64,000 nt of DNA, taken from positions 2,937,501 through 3,001,500 of the forward strand of contig NZ_AP024488.1 of the NCBI RefSeq assembly GCF_021654575.1, given 5' to 3'. The number at the start of each line of letters is the position of its first letter. Position 1 is the stretch's first letter. Below are positions 27,072-35,720 of this stretch, in pieces. This DNA is from Desulfoluna limicola. Lineage in GTDB: Bacteria; Desulfobacterota; Desulfobacteria; Desulfobacterales; Desulfolunaceae. The notes beneath the pieces are model-generated. The model did no database searches. It was not told the origin of the DNA and saw only the letters and a program-made list of their open reading frames with translations. The position numbers and the translations under genes were made by a program.

Positions 27072-28229
27072 ATGCTGAATTTTGATTTTTACAACCCGAC
27101 CCATATCGTTTTTGGAAAAGACCGCCTGGCAGAACTGGACACCCTTGTCCCCAAAAAGGCAAAGGTGCTTATCCTGTACGGCGGGGGGAGCGTGAAAAAA
27201 TACGGCACCCTTGAGAAAGTGATTGACGCATTGCCCGGTCGGGAGCTCAAGGAGTTTGGGGGCATCGAGCCCAACCCCAAGTTTACGACCCTGATGAAAG
27301 CGGTGGAGGTGGTCAAGGGTGAAAACATCGACTTCCTGCTGGCTGTGGGTGGGGGCTCGGTCATGGACGGTACCAAGTTTGTCGCCCTTGCCGCACATGC
27401 CGATGGAAACGCCGAAGACCTCTTGGCCCATGGGTTCCAGCCTGTCCCCGTCACCACGGCCATTCCCCTCGGCACAGTGGTGACCCTTCCCGCCACAGGC
27501 TCGGAGATGAACTCCGGAGGCGTGATCAGCCACAAAGGCGGAAAATTCCCCGTGTTCAGCCCCCTGGTCTTTCCCAAGTTCTCCATCCTGGATCCCACGC
27601 TTACCTACTCGCTGCCACCAACCCAGGTGGCCAACGGCATCATCGACACCTTCATTCACACCGTGGAGCAGTATGTCACACTTCCGGCGGAAGGCAGGTT
27701 TCAGGACCGTACCGCCGAGGGCATCCTTCGGACCCTCATTGAAATCGGGAAAAAAACCATCGACGAGCCCACGGACTATGATGCCCGGGCAAACCTCGTG
27801 TGGTGCGCCACCAATGCCCTGAACGGCCTCATCGGCGCCGGTGTCCCCCAGGACTGGACCACCCACATGATCGGCCACGAACTCACGGCCCTGTTTGGCA
27901 TCGACCACGGCAAAACCCTGGCCATCTTGCAGCCGTCCATCTGGACCGTCCGCAAAGACCAGAAGCGGAAAAAACTCCTCCAATATGCGGCCAGGGTCTG
28001 GCACATCACCAAAGGGGATGAGGAGAGCCGCATCACCCTGGCCATCGACAAAACCCGCGCATTTTTCGAAGAGCTGGGGGTAAGCACCCGGCTTTCATCT
28101 TACGGGGTAACGGAAGATCGTATCGATGACATCATCAACGCCCTGGAAAGCCATGGCCTGACCGCCCTTTCAGAGACCGGAGAGGTCACCCTGGATGTGA
28201 GCCGACAGATCCTCAAAGACGCGATGTAA
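27072..28229 (+). CDS. yqhD: Iron-dependent alcohol dehydrogenase YqhD-like
   Basis: A 385-residue NADPH-dependent aldehyde reductase of the group III (Fe-ADH) family, almost the same length as E. coli YqhD. The nucleotide-binding GGGS (93-96) is present. The four metal ligands D192, H196, H265 and H279 are each two residues before their E. coli counterparts (D194, H198, H267, H281). It should reduce short-chain aldehydes to alcohols in the cytoplasm, detoxifying aldehydes. Probably activated by the divergent AraC-type regulator. Confidence 0.94.
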   Translation: MLNFDFYNPTHIVFGKDRLAELDTLVPKKAKVLILYGGGSVKKYGTLEKVIDALPGRELKEFGGIEPNPKFTTLMKAVEVVKGENIDFLLAVGGGSVMDGTKFVALAAHADGNAEDLLAHGFQPVPVTTAIPLGTVVTLPATGSEMNSGGVISHKGGKFPVFSPLVFPKFSILDPTLTYSLPPTQVANGIIDTFIHTVEQYVTLPAEGRFQDRTAEGILRTLIEIGKKTIDEPTDYDARANLVWCATNALNGLIGAGVPQDWTTHMIGHELTALFGIDHGKTLAILQPSIWTVRKDQKRKKLLQYAARVWHITKGDEESRITLAIDKTRAFFEELGVSTRLSSYGVTEDRIDDIINALESHGLTALSETGEVTLDVSRQILKDAM

Positions 28230-28598
28230 ATCTGAACAGGAGCAAAAGCGTGCTTTCGGGGTCAAGGGGCTGCCCCCCTTGACCCCGGGTTCGAGAATGC
28301 TCCTGCTGCCTCATTCCCGATGCCCCCCACACCCAGATCATCCCTGGTCCATTCATCCACCGTCCCCCACAAAAGCGTGTGCTGTCAGTACCCCGCTACG
28401 ACGATCGCTGGCATGCACGTGCAGCGCTCTTTTCAACCACCACATCCCGATTCTTTCACAGGCAATCCAAAAGCAGAGAAACTCGCGAAATCAGGGGACG
28501 ATATTTATTGATTCGTTGTGATAGCCAACGCGATCTGTTATTATTTTAAATATTTCCCATCCACAGAGAGATCATTCCCCATACCCAAGGAGGTCACC
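28230..28598. other. Intergenic region between yqhD and dodecin
   Basis: A strong hairpin occupies 28237-28309: outer arms CAGGAGC/GCTCCTG and inner 12-bp arms GGGGTCAAGGGG/CCCCTTGACCCC (28258-28286). It is E-family-like in composition and may end yqhD transcription. The stretch 28320-28500 shows nothing. The dodecin promoter lies at 28516-28544. Confidence 0.55.
28516..28544 (+). promoter_or_regulatory. Candidate sigma-70 promoter of dodecin gene
   Basis: TTGTGA, 17-nt spacer, TATTAT in an AT-rich stretch, about 55 bases upstream of the dodecin start. Confidence 0.55.
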
Positions 28599-28808
28599 AT
28601 GGACGCAAGCGTTTACAAAGTGATTGAAGTCGTTGGCATGTCGGAAAAGTCGTGGGAGGATGCTGCAAAAATCGCAATCCAGAAAGTAGATAAATCGCTG
28701 CGGGATATTCGCATTGCAGAGGTTGTGGATATGGACATGCGACTTGAAGACAACAGGATTGTGGCCTACCGAACCCGCTTGAAGGTGTCATTCAAATTCG
28801 ACGACTGA
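28599..28808 (+). CDS. Dodecin flavin-binding protein
   Basis: A 69-residue protein of the dodecin family, full length. Hallmarks are the VYKVIEVVGMSEKSWEDAA opening, a helix with AIQKV, and the closing V-A-Y-R-x-R-L-K-V-S-F-K-F strand. Dodecins form hollow dodecamers that store flavins such as riboflavin or FMN and quench their photochemistry. AAGGAGGT lies 3 to 10 bases before the ATG, a very strong ribosome site. Preceded by its own promoter-like pair; monocistronic. Confidence 0.95.
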   Translation: MDASVYKVIEVVGMSEKSWEDAAKIAIQKVDKSLRDIRIAEVVDMDMRLEDNRIVAYRTRLKVSFKFDD

Positions 28809-29299
28809 CAACCCCGGCAGCGACGTCAGCCTGAACACTTTGCAACTCCTTGTCCCCTTCAACAGCCAGATCACCCACCACACCGTCAAGCTCGCCGCAC
28901 ACTGCCTGCATGTATTAAACCTGCGGACTCTGCAGGGCCGAATGGTTTGCCAATGCTTTCTGAGGATGCACCAAGGCATTCATCTTCCGGAGAACGTTAG
29001 CGCCAACGGTCAGTGTTAAACCCGCTATATTCAAAAACTGATGTTACCAAGGGCCCGGAGGACGGAAGCTCGCTGTCGTCTTAACGTCCAGCGACTTCCT
29101 GCGACAGCCCCGATCACCATACTCCGGGCCCGAATTTTTGCCTGCCTCTTTCCTCACCCCATGACTTATGCTAAACATCCAAAGGTCCTTGGTATTCCGT
29201 CACCGAATCATCTCAAAATCTCCATCAAAGCCCCCCGGGGGCAGAGCTTGACGGGATCCTGCTCCTCAACATTCGAAGAATAAACAGCGTGGAGTTGAC
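28809..29299. other. Intergenic region with a folded element
   Basis: No coding frame is convincing. Bases 29051-29139 form a nested inverted repeat ending in a T tract (separate entry). The remainder has no recognised repeat. Confidence 0.4.
29051..29139 (+). ncRNA. Nested inverted repeat, candidate structured RNA or terminator
   Basis: GGGCCCGGAG (29051-29060) pairs perfectly with CTCCGGGCCC (29122-29131), enclosing CTGTCG/CGACAG (29073-29078 with 29102-29107), and is followed by GAATTTTT. It reads as an 80-nt folded transcript with a terminator-like end, but no promoter was identified. A degenerate mobile element end is the alternative. Confidence 0.3.
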
Positions 29300-29731
29300 G
29301 TGGAAATAGACACATCCCTTTTGCCTGTTGCCGGAACTTTTTGTCTTATGGCCGTACTCATCGAGGGCTGGGTGATGGCACTCATCCGGTACCTGAACAT
29401 AAAACCGTTGAAACACCTGTTTCCCGGGTACAGGTACCTGGTTCGCTCACATGTTGACTTCGCATTGATGGCAGCCCTTCTTTTCGTCGTCTATCTGGTC
29501 CTGAAAAGCCTTGAGTTATCCCCTTCAACGTTGACCATATCCGCCTTGATTACAGGTGCCCTCTACAATCCGTTGGGTTTTTTGGTGCAGGCCATAAAAC
29601 CTGAACTCACGGAGTCTGATTCAAAATCGCTGAAAATCGTCATACTGCTCGGGTTCATCCCGGCAACCTATGGCTTTGGATCGGTGTGCATCCTGATCAT
29701 CATTAGCCTGCTTACAGAGGCCCCCTTTTAA
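29300..29731 (+). CDS. Small four-helix membrane protein, unknown
   Basis: 143 residues with four clear hydrophobic segments (about 7-31, 51-70, 77-100, 110-138). The start is a GTG with GGAG five bases upstream. Between helices 3 and 4 is a conserved-looking NPLGFLVQAIKPE loop. I do not recognise the family; it has the size of small DUF-type inner-membrane proteins. The gene is transcribed in the same direction as the zinc-ribbon gene 475 bases downstream, but no operon link is evident. Confidence 0.7.
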   Translation: MEIDTSLLPVAGTFCLMAVLIEGWVMALIRYLNIKPLKHLFPGYRYLVRSHVDFALMAALLFVVYLVLKSLELSPSTLTISALITGALYNPLGFLVQAIKPELTESDSKSLKIVILLGFIPATYGFGSVCILIIISLLTEAPF

Positions 29732-30206
29732 GGAGCCATGAGCCCAATGCACCTTTCAAAGCGTCACCACTCATCAATACATCAATGGTTTGAATGGGGC
29801 ATTGACAGACAAGAACAGTTCTGTTTTAAATCAATATGTTCAGGTCGAATCGCCCTACTTTGACACACAGGACACCTGGCACGACAAGCTCCCCCTTCAT
29901 CACCACATCGGCAAACACCATGACACCCCCCATGTCGATTCGCAACGCATGAAGGTTCATTTCGGGTTCACACATAGCAAGTCGAATATCGCACCTAAGA
30001 GCATCCCCACATAAGGGATGCCCAGTTGCCATAAAGGCGCACCTTATATCTCGCGAAGCGTCACGTGCGAGCCGCGAAAACCTCACCTTACCGAACAGAA
30101 CCACGTAAACACGACTGACCTTCGCCATACCCGCCTGTTACGCAGGTGTTGCATATCCGAAAAGAAGACCGGTCAGTCACCCAAATATTCAACGCAGGAG
30201 ACGTCC
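29732..30206. other. Intergenic region with possible minus-strand remnant
   Basis: A minus-strand frame (29826-30128, 100 codons) ends in a stretch that reads like protein (DMGGVMVFADVVMKGELV) with GC-rich third positions, but its start has no ribosome site and the first half looks random. It may be a gene remnant. GCATCCC/GGGATGC (30001-30020 area) and AAGGTGCG/CGCACCTT-like stretches suggest folded leader sequence before the zinc-ribbon gene. Confidence 0.25.
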
Positions 30207-30725
30207 ATGAAATGCCCAAAATGCAAAACGACAGACCTGAAAAAACCCGATTACAACTCCCCCTGGTTTTGTGAAGCCTGTGGCGGCATGTGGCTCATAA
30301 ACAACGATAATTCATGTTTTCCGAACACAGTGACCGCGACTATGAATGAACACCTGTCCGAGGACAGCCACGATAAAAAAACCGGCATCTGCCCTTCCGG
30401 CCATGGACTCATGATCAGGGCCAAGGTGGATATTGATGAGCCGTTTTACCTCGAAAGATGTACAGCGTGTGGAGGGATTTGGTTTGATAAAGGTGAATGG
30501 CAACGGATAGGCGAAAACAACCTTGCGCAAAATTTAAATGATATATGGTCCCTGTCATGGCAGCGAGCCCAGGGGAAAGCAAAAAACAGAGAGAGCTTTC
30601 TTAAAACGAACCAGGCCCTTTTGGGTGAGCACATTTTCCAGTCAATCATGGCGTTAACAGAAAAACTGAAGGACCACCCGGAAAAGGAGCGTGCAATCGC
30701 ATTGTTGCAACAAGAGATCCTGTAA
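30207..30725 (+). CDS. Tandem zinc-ribbon (zf-TFIIB) protein
   Basis: 172 residues with two zf-TFIIB-type ribbons. The first uses CPKC (3-6) with CEAC near residue 29; the second uses CPSGH near 62 with CTAC near 85, each followed by GGxW. The remaining 80 residues are helical and charged. Such proteins bind zinc and possibly nucleic acid or protein; no specific role is known. AGGAG lies six bases before the ATG. Gap to the phosphatase gene is 57 bases, so co-transcription is likely. Confidence 0.85.
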   Translation: MKCPKCKTTDLKKPDYNSPWFCEACGGMWLINNDNSCFPNTVTATMNEHLSEDSHDKKTGICPSGHGLMIRAKVDIDEPFYLERCTACGGIWFDKGEWQRIGENNLAQNLNDIWSLSWQRAQGKAKNRESFLKTNQALLGEHIFQSIMALTEKLKDHPEKERAIALLQQEIL

Positions 30726-30782
30726 AGGCGGTGGATGATTCAGGAGCACACCAAAGCAATCCCAACGACAGGAGAAGGCATC

Positions 30783-32570
30783 ATGCAATACGTAAAATCC
30801 CAATCAGGCGGTTTTCTTATGGCATTACAGGTCGCTGCCCTTGCCGGCACCATGGCCCTGTCCGCCGGGTGCGTCAAGGGTGTTGAGCCACAGCCTGTTC
30901 ACGATATAGGGGCAGCGGCCCCCAAACTAATCCTGCAGATCACCGTGGATGCACTTCGCGGTGACCTTCCGGCGCGATATGTGAACGGCATGGGCGATGG
31001 TGGTTTTCGCTTCCTTATGAATCAAGGCATCTGGTATACAAACGCCCACCACGGCCACGCCAATACCGAGACCATCGTGGGGCACGCCACCCTCGCAACC
31101 GGGGCCGACCCCTCCGCCCATGGCATGGTAGGGAACCTGTGGGTTGATCGCGAAACCGGAAAGCTCACCTACAACATTGAAGACCCCGGTTATCACATCC
31201 TGACCCCCGGGGCCGATGTGGATAAAAGCACCGAAATCGACCCCACCCAGAAGGCAGCATCCTCAGATGGGCGATCCCCCTCTGCCATCATGACCACAAC
31301 CTTCAGCGATGAGCTCACCAACTTCACGGCGGGAAAAGCCAAGGTCTTCGGGGTGTCTGTGAAAGACCGGGGCGCGGTATCCATGGCCGGCCACACCGGT
31401 AAGGCCTTCTGGTTCTCAAAGCAATCGGCAGAGTTTGTTACCAGCTCATATTACTATGAGGACTACCCGGCCTGGGTGATGGAGTGGAACGCCAAGAAGC
31501 AGCCCTTGGCGTATGCCGGAACCTCGTGGGAGCTGATGCATGATGCCTCGACCTACATGTTCGGAGGGGCCGATGACAAGCCCTGGGAAACCGATTTCCC
31601 AGGGTACGGTCGCGTTTTCCCCCACCCCTACGGTCCTGCGGACAACAAATACCTGACCACACTGCTGACCCTCAGCCCGGCCGGTGATGACCTCACCCTC
31701 GATTTTGCCAAGGCGCTTATCGACGCAGAGCAGCTCGGCAAGGACGCCGTACCCGATTACCTCTCCATCAGCTTCTCCTCCACCGACTACATCGGCCACA
31801 TATTCGGTCCATCCAGCCTGGAAATGGAAGACAACCTTCTGCGCCTGGACCGCACCCTGGCGGACCTGCTCGCCTTTATCGACCAGCGCATTGGCCTGAA
31901 CAACACACTCATCGTCCTTGCTGCAGACCACGGCACCCCTGAGGCCCCGGGCTACCTTAACGCCATGGGAGTTGATGCCCGCTATGTGGCACCCGACACC
32001 TGGGACAAAAAACCGGGCATGGCGGCCCTCAAGAAAAAGTTCGGTATCGGCAAAGAGCTCATCCTCTCCTACTCGCACCCCTACCTCTACCTCAACCGTG
32101 ATACCATTGAAGAAAAAGGACTCAACCAGGCCGAGGTCGAGAAGGCGGTGGCCAAAGAGGTCATGCAATTGGACGGCGTGGCCCTGGCTCTTTCCAGCGA
32201 CGCCATGCGGGAGGGCAACCTTCCCACGACTCCCATCACCCAATCTGTCCTGCGCAACTTCAACCCCAAACGTTCGGGCGACATCTTCATCGTCTTCAAA
32301 CCCCACTACTTCATCAACGACTTTGACGGGTTGACGGTCACCGCCACCCATGGTTCCCCCTGGCGCTATGACAGCTTCATTCCCATCATCTTTGCAGGCA
32401 GCAACCTGAAAGCCCAGCGTGTTCATCGCAGTGTGGAAGCCGTGGATATTGCGACAACGCTGGCAACCATTGTTGGCGCAAAGCCCCCATCCGGTGCACG
32501 GGGCGAGTCCCTTCCGGAAATCCTCCGGGGGCTGGAAGGCAATCGCAAGGATCGGTTCTGGAAACAGTAA
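30783..32570 (+). CDS. PafA-like alkaline phosphatase superfamily lipoprotein
   Basis: A 595-residue exported hydrolase. The lipobox LSAGC puts the lipid on C30. The family is type I phosphodiesterase/PafA phosphatase: metal Asp in ITVDALRGD, a nucleophile Thr in the NTET-IVGHAT region (about 100), TGADPSAHGMVGN, Asp/His in STDYIGHIFGP, DH in AADHGTPE, and the late His in ATHGSPW. It should remove phosphate from extracytoplasmic monoesters or nucleotides, anchored to a membrane facing the periplasm. GGAGAAGG precedes the chosen ATG; an in-frame ATG 48 bases upstream lacks a signal peptide context. Confidence 0.9.
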   Translation: MQYVKSQSGGFLMALQVAALAGTMALSAGCVKGVEPQPVHDIGAAAPKLILQITVDALRGDLPARYVNGMGDGGFRFLMNQGIWYTNAHHGHANTETIVGHATLATGADPSAHGMVGNLWVDRETGKLTYNIEDPGYHILTPGADVDKSTEIDPTQKAASSDGRSPSAIMTTTFSDELTNFTAGKAKVFGVSVKDRGAVSMAGHTGKAFWFSKQSAEFVTSSYYYEDYPAWVMEWNAKKQPLAYAGTSWELMHDASTYMFGGADDKPWETDFPGYGRVFPHPYGPADNKYLTTLLTLSPAGDDLTLDFAKALIDAEQLGKDAVPDYLSISFSSTDYIGHIFGPSSLEMEDNLLRLDRTLADLLAFIDQRIGLNNTLIVLAADHGTPEAPGYLNAMGVDARYVAPDTWDKKPGMAALKKKFGIGKELILSYSHPYLYLNRDTIEEKGLNQAEVEKAVAKEVMQLDGVALALSSDAMREGNLPTTPITQSVLRNFNPKRSGDIFIVFKPHYFINDFDGLTVTATHGSPWRYDSFIPIIFAGSNLKAQRVHRSVEAVDIATTLATIVGAKPPSGARGESLPEILRGLEGNRKDRFWKQ

Positions 32571-32587
32571 ACGACTCAGGTCAATCG

Positions 32588-32668
32588 AAAGGCGGGTATG
32601 ATTTGCCCGGGGGACGAGGGGGACAGAGCATCCGTCACCTGCTTACAAGGTGGCAGATCTTGCCACAC
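32588..32668 (+). repeat. E-family repeat, partial copy
   Basis: AAAGGCGGGTATGATTTGCCC, a degenerate GGGACGAGGGG core, GAGCATCCGTCACCTGCTTACAAGGTGGCA in register with the right half of the fuller copies. Fills the gap between the phosphatase and YhhN genes. Confidence 0.55.
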
Positions 32669-32713
32669 GCGTCTGCGTATTCCGAGCGGAATCGTTACAA
32701 GGGGAAAATCTTT

Positions 32714-33451
32714 ATGGCTGCTTTGTCACAACAGATCATTGAAAAATACCATCTGAAACAGGTCACGTTCAGCCTGCACATCATCAACGCCATTGTTCAT
32801 ATCATTCTCACCAATCTCCCAGGGCATGCGTATGCCGTCACCAAGGTTCTTCTGCTCCCGCTTCTCTGCAGTTTTTTCCTTGTCTCCGTCAACGATCTGA
32901 AGCGTGGGTGGTGCATACCCTGGGCCCTCTGCGGACTGTGGCTTGGAAACATCTGCCTGATCTGGGGGGACACCTCAAAAATACTCTTCTTTTTCGGTTC
33001 TGCCTTCACCATCATCGGTATTTTTGGATATCTCTGGGTGTTGGTTCGTCCGGTCAAGAGTTTACCCATTGTCTTTGTGCTTCTTCAACTCCCCATCATC
33101 TGGAGTTGCGCTTTTTTCGTCCTGTTCATGAAAGACGATTTAAACCACATGCTGGTTCCCATCGCGTTGTATATGACACTGATTGCCATGGTCAGCATGC
33201 TGGGTCTTGCCCATCTGATGACGGCTATCCGCTCCTCAGGCGCCTGGTTCATGTTCACGGGAACGCTCTTTTACATCGCGGAAAACGGGCTCTATACCGC
33301 CGACCATTACATGGCACACTATACATTCGGGGTTCATATCGTTCACCCCTGCTTTATTGTTGCCCAAACACTGATGGTCTGCGGGTACCTTCTCAGGGAA
33401 ACCGAAGAAGCCTCTTTTACCGAGTTATCGGCTGCCCCGCCGACACATTAA
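32714..33451 (+). CDS. YhhN-family membrane protein (lysoplasmalogenase-like)
   Basis: 245 residues with about eight hydrophobic segments spanning nearly the whole length, matching the YhhN/TMEM86 family, whose animal members hydrolyse lysoplasmalogens. The conserved acidic positions (GDTSKILFFFG near 80 and a late TADHYM) are present. The ATG at 32714 follows AAGGGGA at suitable distance. Plasmalogens occur in many anaerobes, which would fit, but the bacterial substrate is not established. Confidence 0.75.
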   Translation: MAALSQQIIEKYHLKQVTFSLHIINAIVHIILTNLPGHAYAVTKVLLLPLLCSFFLVSVNDLKRGWCIPWALCGLWLGNICLIWGDTSKILFFFGSAFTIIGIFGYLWVLVRPVKSLPIVFVLLQLPIIWSCAFFVLFMKDDLNHMLVPIALYMTLIAMVSMLGLAHLMTAIRSSGAWFMFTGTLFYIAENGLYTADHYMAHYTFGVHIVHPCFIVAQTLMVCGYLLRETEEASFTELSAAPPTH

Positions 33452-33474
33452 CCGAGAACAGCCGAGGGTACACC

Positions 33475-34467
33475 ATGCACAGAAACGAACCAAAATCGAT
33501 GATGCTCCTTTCCGCACTCCTGCTCATCATTCTTGCGTCCTGCACAACCCTTCCCAAACACCCGCAGGAAGACAACCGAGTGGCGTTCACCGTAAGAGGT
33601 GGCGAAACACTCCTGAGCCGTCATGCTCCGGTGTTTGTCATCGAAAACCCAGGGGCCAGCCACAACCTCATCGGCACCCCAGGTGCGACACTCACCCCAG
33701 GGGACAAAGAAACCATCTATACTGACCCGTCCAGGGCCACCGTGTATGCTGAAGAGAGGCCATTCACCACCCCAAAGGGGAGTTACACAAACCTCATCTA
33801 CCGTGTGCACTTTGAAAACATACCCGGTGGATTCATGCCTTATTATCTTGGGAAAGGAAAAAACGTGGGGCTGCTCGTGGTGGTGACCCTCAACAGTGGA
33901 CACGAACCAATGCTCTATACAACGGTGCACACCTGCGGATGCTACCTGGCCTTCGTTCCCACCTCCTACCTGCCGGAAGACTCCTTTCCCGACGGCTGGA
34001 AAAGAGGACGCCAGGCTGTCCACTCCGAAAACCTCCCCGGCTACCTAACACACAATGCGTCCTCCCCGAATCAGGGAAAAACCATGGTTCTTCTCAGGAA
34101 TGACACCCACCGGGTGAAGGACATCTGGCGGGTGGATACGGACTCGCTCCCGGATTACCGTCGAATTCACGCAGAGGTTCTCCCTCTCTCCTCCCTGGAG
34201 TCTCTGCCCCTGGAGCGGGGTGGAACCACCTCCTTTTATGAAACGTCCGGTCCCCGCACAGGCTATGTAAAGGGAAGTCAGAAATCCCGAGAGCGGCTTT
34301 TCATGAGCTGGTGGGCCTTTGACTGGCGAATCGGTGAGGACAAAAAACTCGGCGTCACCAAAGAGGACGGGGTCCAATTCTACACGAGCCTCAAACCCTG
34401 GGCCCGTGACGCCTCCGATATGCGTGATTTCCCCGCCTTTTTACGACACTGGGGATGGAACCTGTAA
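33475..34467 (+). CDS. Predicted lipoprotein of unknown function
   Basis: 330 residues beginning with a lipoprotein signal (LLLIILASC, lipid cysteine C23). The mature part is soluble and rich in aromatic and charged residues, with a CGCYLAFVP motif near residue 152 and a late MSWWAFDWRIGEDK segment. I do not recognise a family. It lies 23 bases after the YhhN gene and is probably co-transcribed. The start at 33475 is supported by the signal peptide; the same frame is open further upstream inside the YhhN gene but that part is not coding. Confidence 0.78.
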   Translation: MHRNEPKSMMLLSALLLIILASCTTLPKHPQEDNRVAFTVRGGETLLSRHAPVFVIENPGASHNLIGTPGATLTPGDKETIYTDPSRATVYAEERPFTTPKGSYTNLIYRVHFENIPGGFMPYYLGKGKNVGLLVVVTLNSGHEPMLYTTVHTCGCYLAFVPTSYLPEDSFPDGWKRGRQAVHSENLPGYLTHNASSPNQGKTMVLLRNDTHRVKDIWRVDTDSLPDYRRIHAEVLPLSSLESLPLERGGTTSFYETSGPRTGYVKGSQKSRERLFMSWWAFDWRIGEDKKLGVTKEDGVQFYTSLKPWARDASDMRDFPAFLRHWGWNL

Positions 34468-34825
34468 CACACCTTGCCTACCCCGGCTCACCCGGAAGGT
34501 GAGAAATTCAAACAATAAACGGTCTCTATTCAGCTCAACGTCGCCTCCGGCGGCCCTGAAGGGGCCAAACGTTTGAAAAGGTTGACAAACAGATCCTGAA
34601 ACGTGTCCATGGACGAATCTCACATCCCTCCCTGCTTTCAAGGTGGCCCACCTTGCCGCCGGAGGCTGCTTTTGGGGAGCTGAATAGCTCCCAAAAAAAC
34701 CGCGAATTCCATTTTTCATCCGCCCACAGTAAGAATCCTTAATTATGACCTATTTCTTCAGCCCGATTGGTTCCCCATGAAGTATCCGGGAATGGATTGC
34801 CGTGAAAGAGCCCTTTAAATATTCC
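34468..34825. other. Intergenic region holding an E element
   Basis: Occupied mainly by the full E element at 34526-34687. No hairpin with a T tract follows the lipoprotein stop. The marR promoter begins at 34826. Confidence 0.5.
34526..34687 (+). repeat. E-family element, full copy with outer inverted ends
   Basis: Outer ends CTATTCAGCTC (34526-34536) and GAGCTGAATAG (34677-34687) are an exact 11-bp inverted repeat; inside them lie CGCCTCCGGCGGC and GCCGCCGGAGGC. The interior carries GGGGCCAAACGTTTG, TTGACAAACAG, GAAACGTGTCCATGGACG and CTTTCAAGGTGG. 162 nt, no coding capacity. Confidence 0.85.
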
Positions 34826-34882
34826 TTGACAACTCCCGCCTCCCGGGCCTATTCATTGCCATAGCAACAATTGACATGGCAA
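34826..34882 (+). promoter_or_regulatory. marR promoter with overlapping palindromic operator
   Basis: TTGACA (34826-34831), 18-nt spacer, TATTCA (34850-34855). The inverted repeat TTGCCAT/ATGGCAA (34856-34862 with 34876-34882) covers the expected transcription start, a usual place for MarR autorepression. The repeat unit GCAACAAT also occurs twice in direct orientation here. Confidence 0.45.
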
Positions 34883-34930
34883 CAATCATAACCGTCCCCC
34901 TTTCCACAGGGGCACCCATACAGGCACCCC

Positions 34931-35389
34931 ATGAGCCCCAACTGCACACGAGAAACATCCTTCGGGTATCGTTTCGCCATGATCCAAAGACTCCAGGCGG
35001 CCCTTTCTCGGGACGGCCTTCTCGCCCTTGGAGTCACCACGGCGCAGCTTCCCTTCCTGGCGGAGCTTTTGCATCGACAGGTTCCCATGACCCAGGATGA
35101 ACTCTCCAAAGCCCTCACCATCGATCCGGCCGCCACGGCCCGGACCCTGGAGCAGCTCGAGAAAAAGGGACTGGTCAAACGCCAGGTCAACCCGGAAAAC
35201 CGCCGCCAGAAGCTGGTGACCGCATCCCCCAGGGCATTGGAGCTTGAGGATGAATTCTTCGCCATTCTTCGAAAGGCATCCGACACCTTGGTGGAAGGCC
35301 TCTCTGATGACGAAAAAGAGACCGCCCTCACCCTGTTGGACCGCATCATGGCCAACGGGATGAAGGCGAAGTATGGGAAGAAAGGCTAA
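34931..35389 (+). CDS. MarR-family transcriptional regulator
   Basis: 152 residues with the winged-helix MarR fold: MTQDELSKALTIDPAATARTLEQLEKKGLVKR (helix-turn-helix, about 55-90) and NPENRRQKLV (wing). It should dimerise and repress from palindromic sites, released by small aromatic ligands. A palindrome overlaps its own promoter. The next gene in the same direction is an MFS exporter, 330 bases away, the classical target for this type. The ribosome site before the ATG is weak. Confidence 0.9.
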   Translation: MSPNCTRETSFGYRFAMIQRLQAALSRDGLLALGVTTAQLPFLAELLHRQVPMTQDELSKALTIDPAATARTLEQLEKKGLVKRQVNPENRRQKLVTASPRALELEDEFFAILRKASDTLVEGLSDDEKETALTLLDRIMANGMKAKYGKKG

Positions 35390-35445
35390 AGGCTAAAGGT
35401 TTTCGCCTAAGCATTTTCAATAAAAAACCATGGCATAAACAGACA

Positions 35446-35655
35446 CTATTCAGTTCAAAAATGCCTCTGCGGCGCTTCAGGAGCCAAACTTTTGCCCATT
35501 TTTATGAGCTGGGCTTGATAAACAGGTTTCGACTATAACCTCAGAGTTACACGAAAATTACAGACGGATGTGATGTACCCCGAGGAACGAGGGGCAAAGC
35601 GTACCCGCAATCGGCTTTCAAGGTGGCACACCTTGCCTCCGGAGGCACGCTTTAA
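35446..35655 (+). repeat. E-family element, near-full copy
   Basis: Starts CTATTCAGTTC, then GCCTCTGCGGC, GAGCCAAACTTTTG, GCTTGATAAACAGGTTT, a variable stretch, GGATGTGATGTACCCCGAGG, ACGAGGGGCAAAGCG, GGCTTTCAAGGTGGCACACC and ends GCCTCCGGAGGC (35635-35646). It fills the gap between marR and the MFS gene. Confidence 0.8.
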
Positions 35656-35720
35656 AACACAGCCTTGGTCATAGAAGACCCGCCGACCCGTTACGAAAAA
35701 ATGAGAAAGAGTGACACGCA

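Noticed and set aside
35620..35640. TGGCAC...TTGC inside the E repeats as a sigma-54 promoter
   Set aside because: The spacing between the two boxes is three bases instead of five, and the sequence is explained by the CACCTTG/CAAGGTG hairpin of the repeat.
34526..35655. Closely spaced repeats suggesting a CRISPR array
   Set aside because: Repeat units are long, mosaic, unevenly spaced and placed in different intergenic gaps, with no short regular repeat-spacer pattern and no cas genes.
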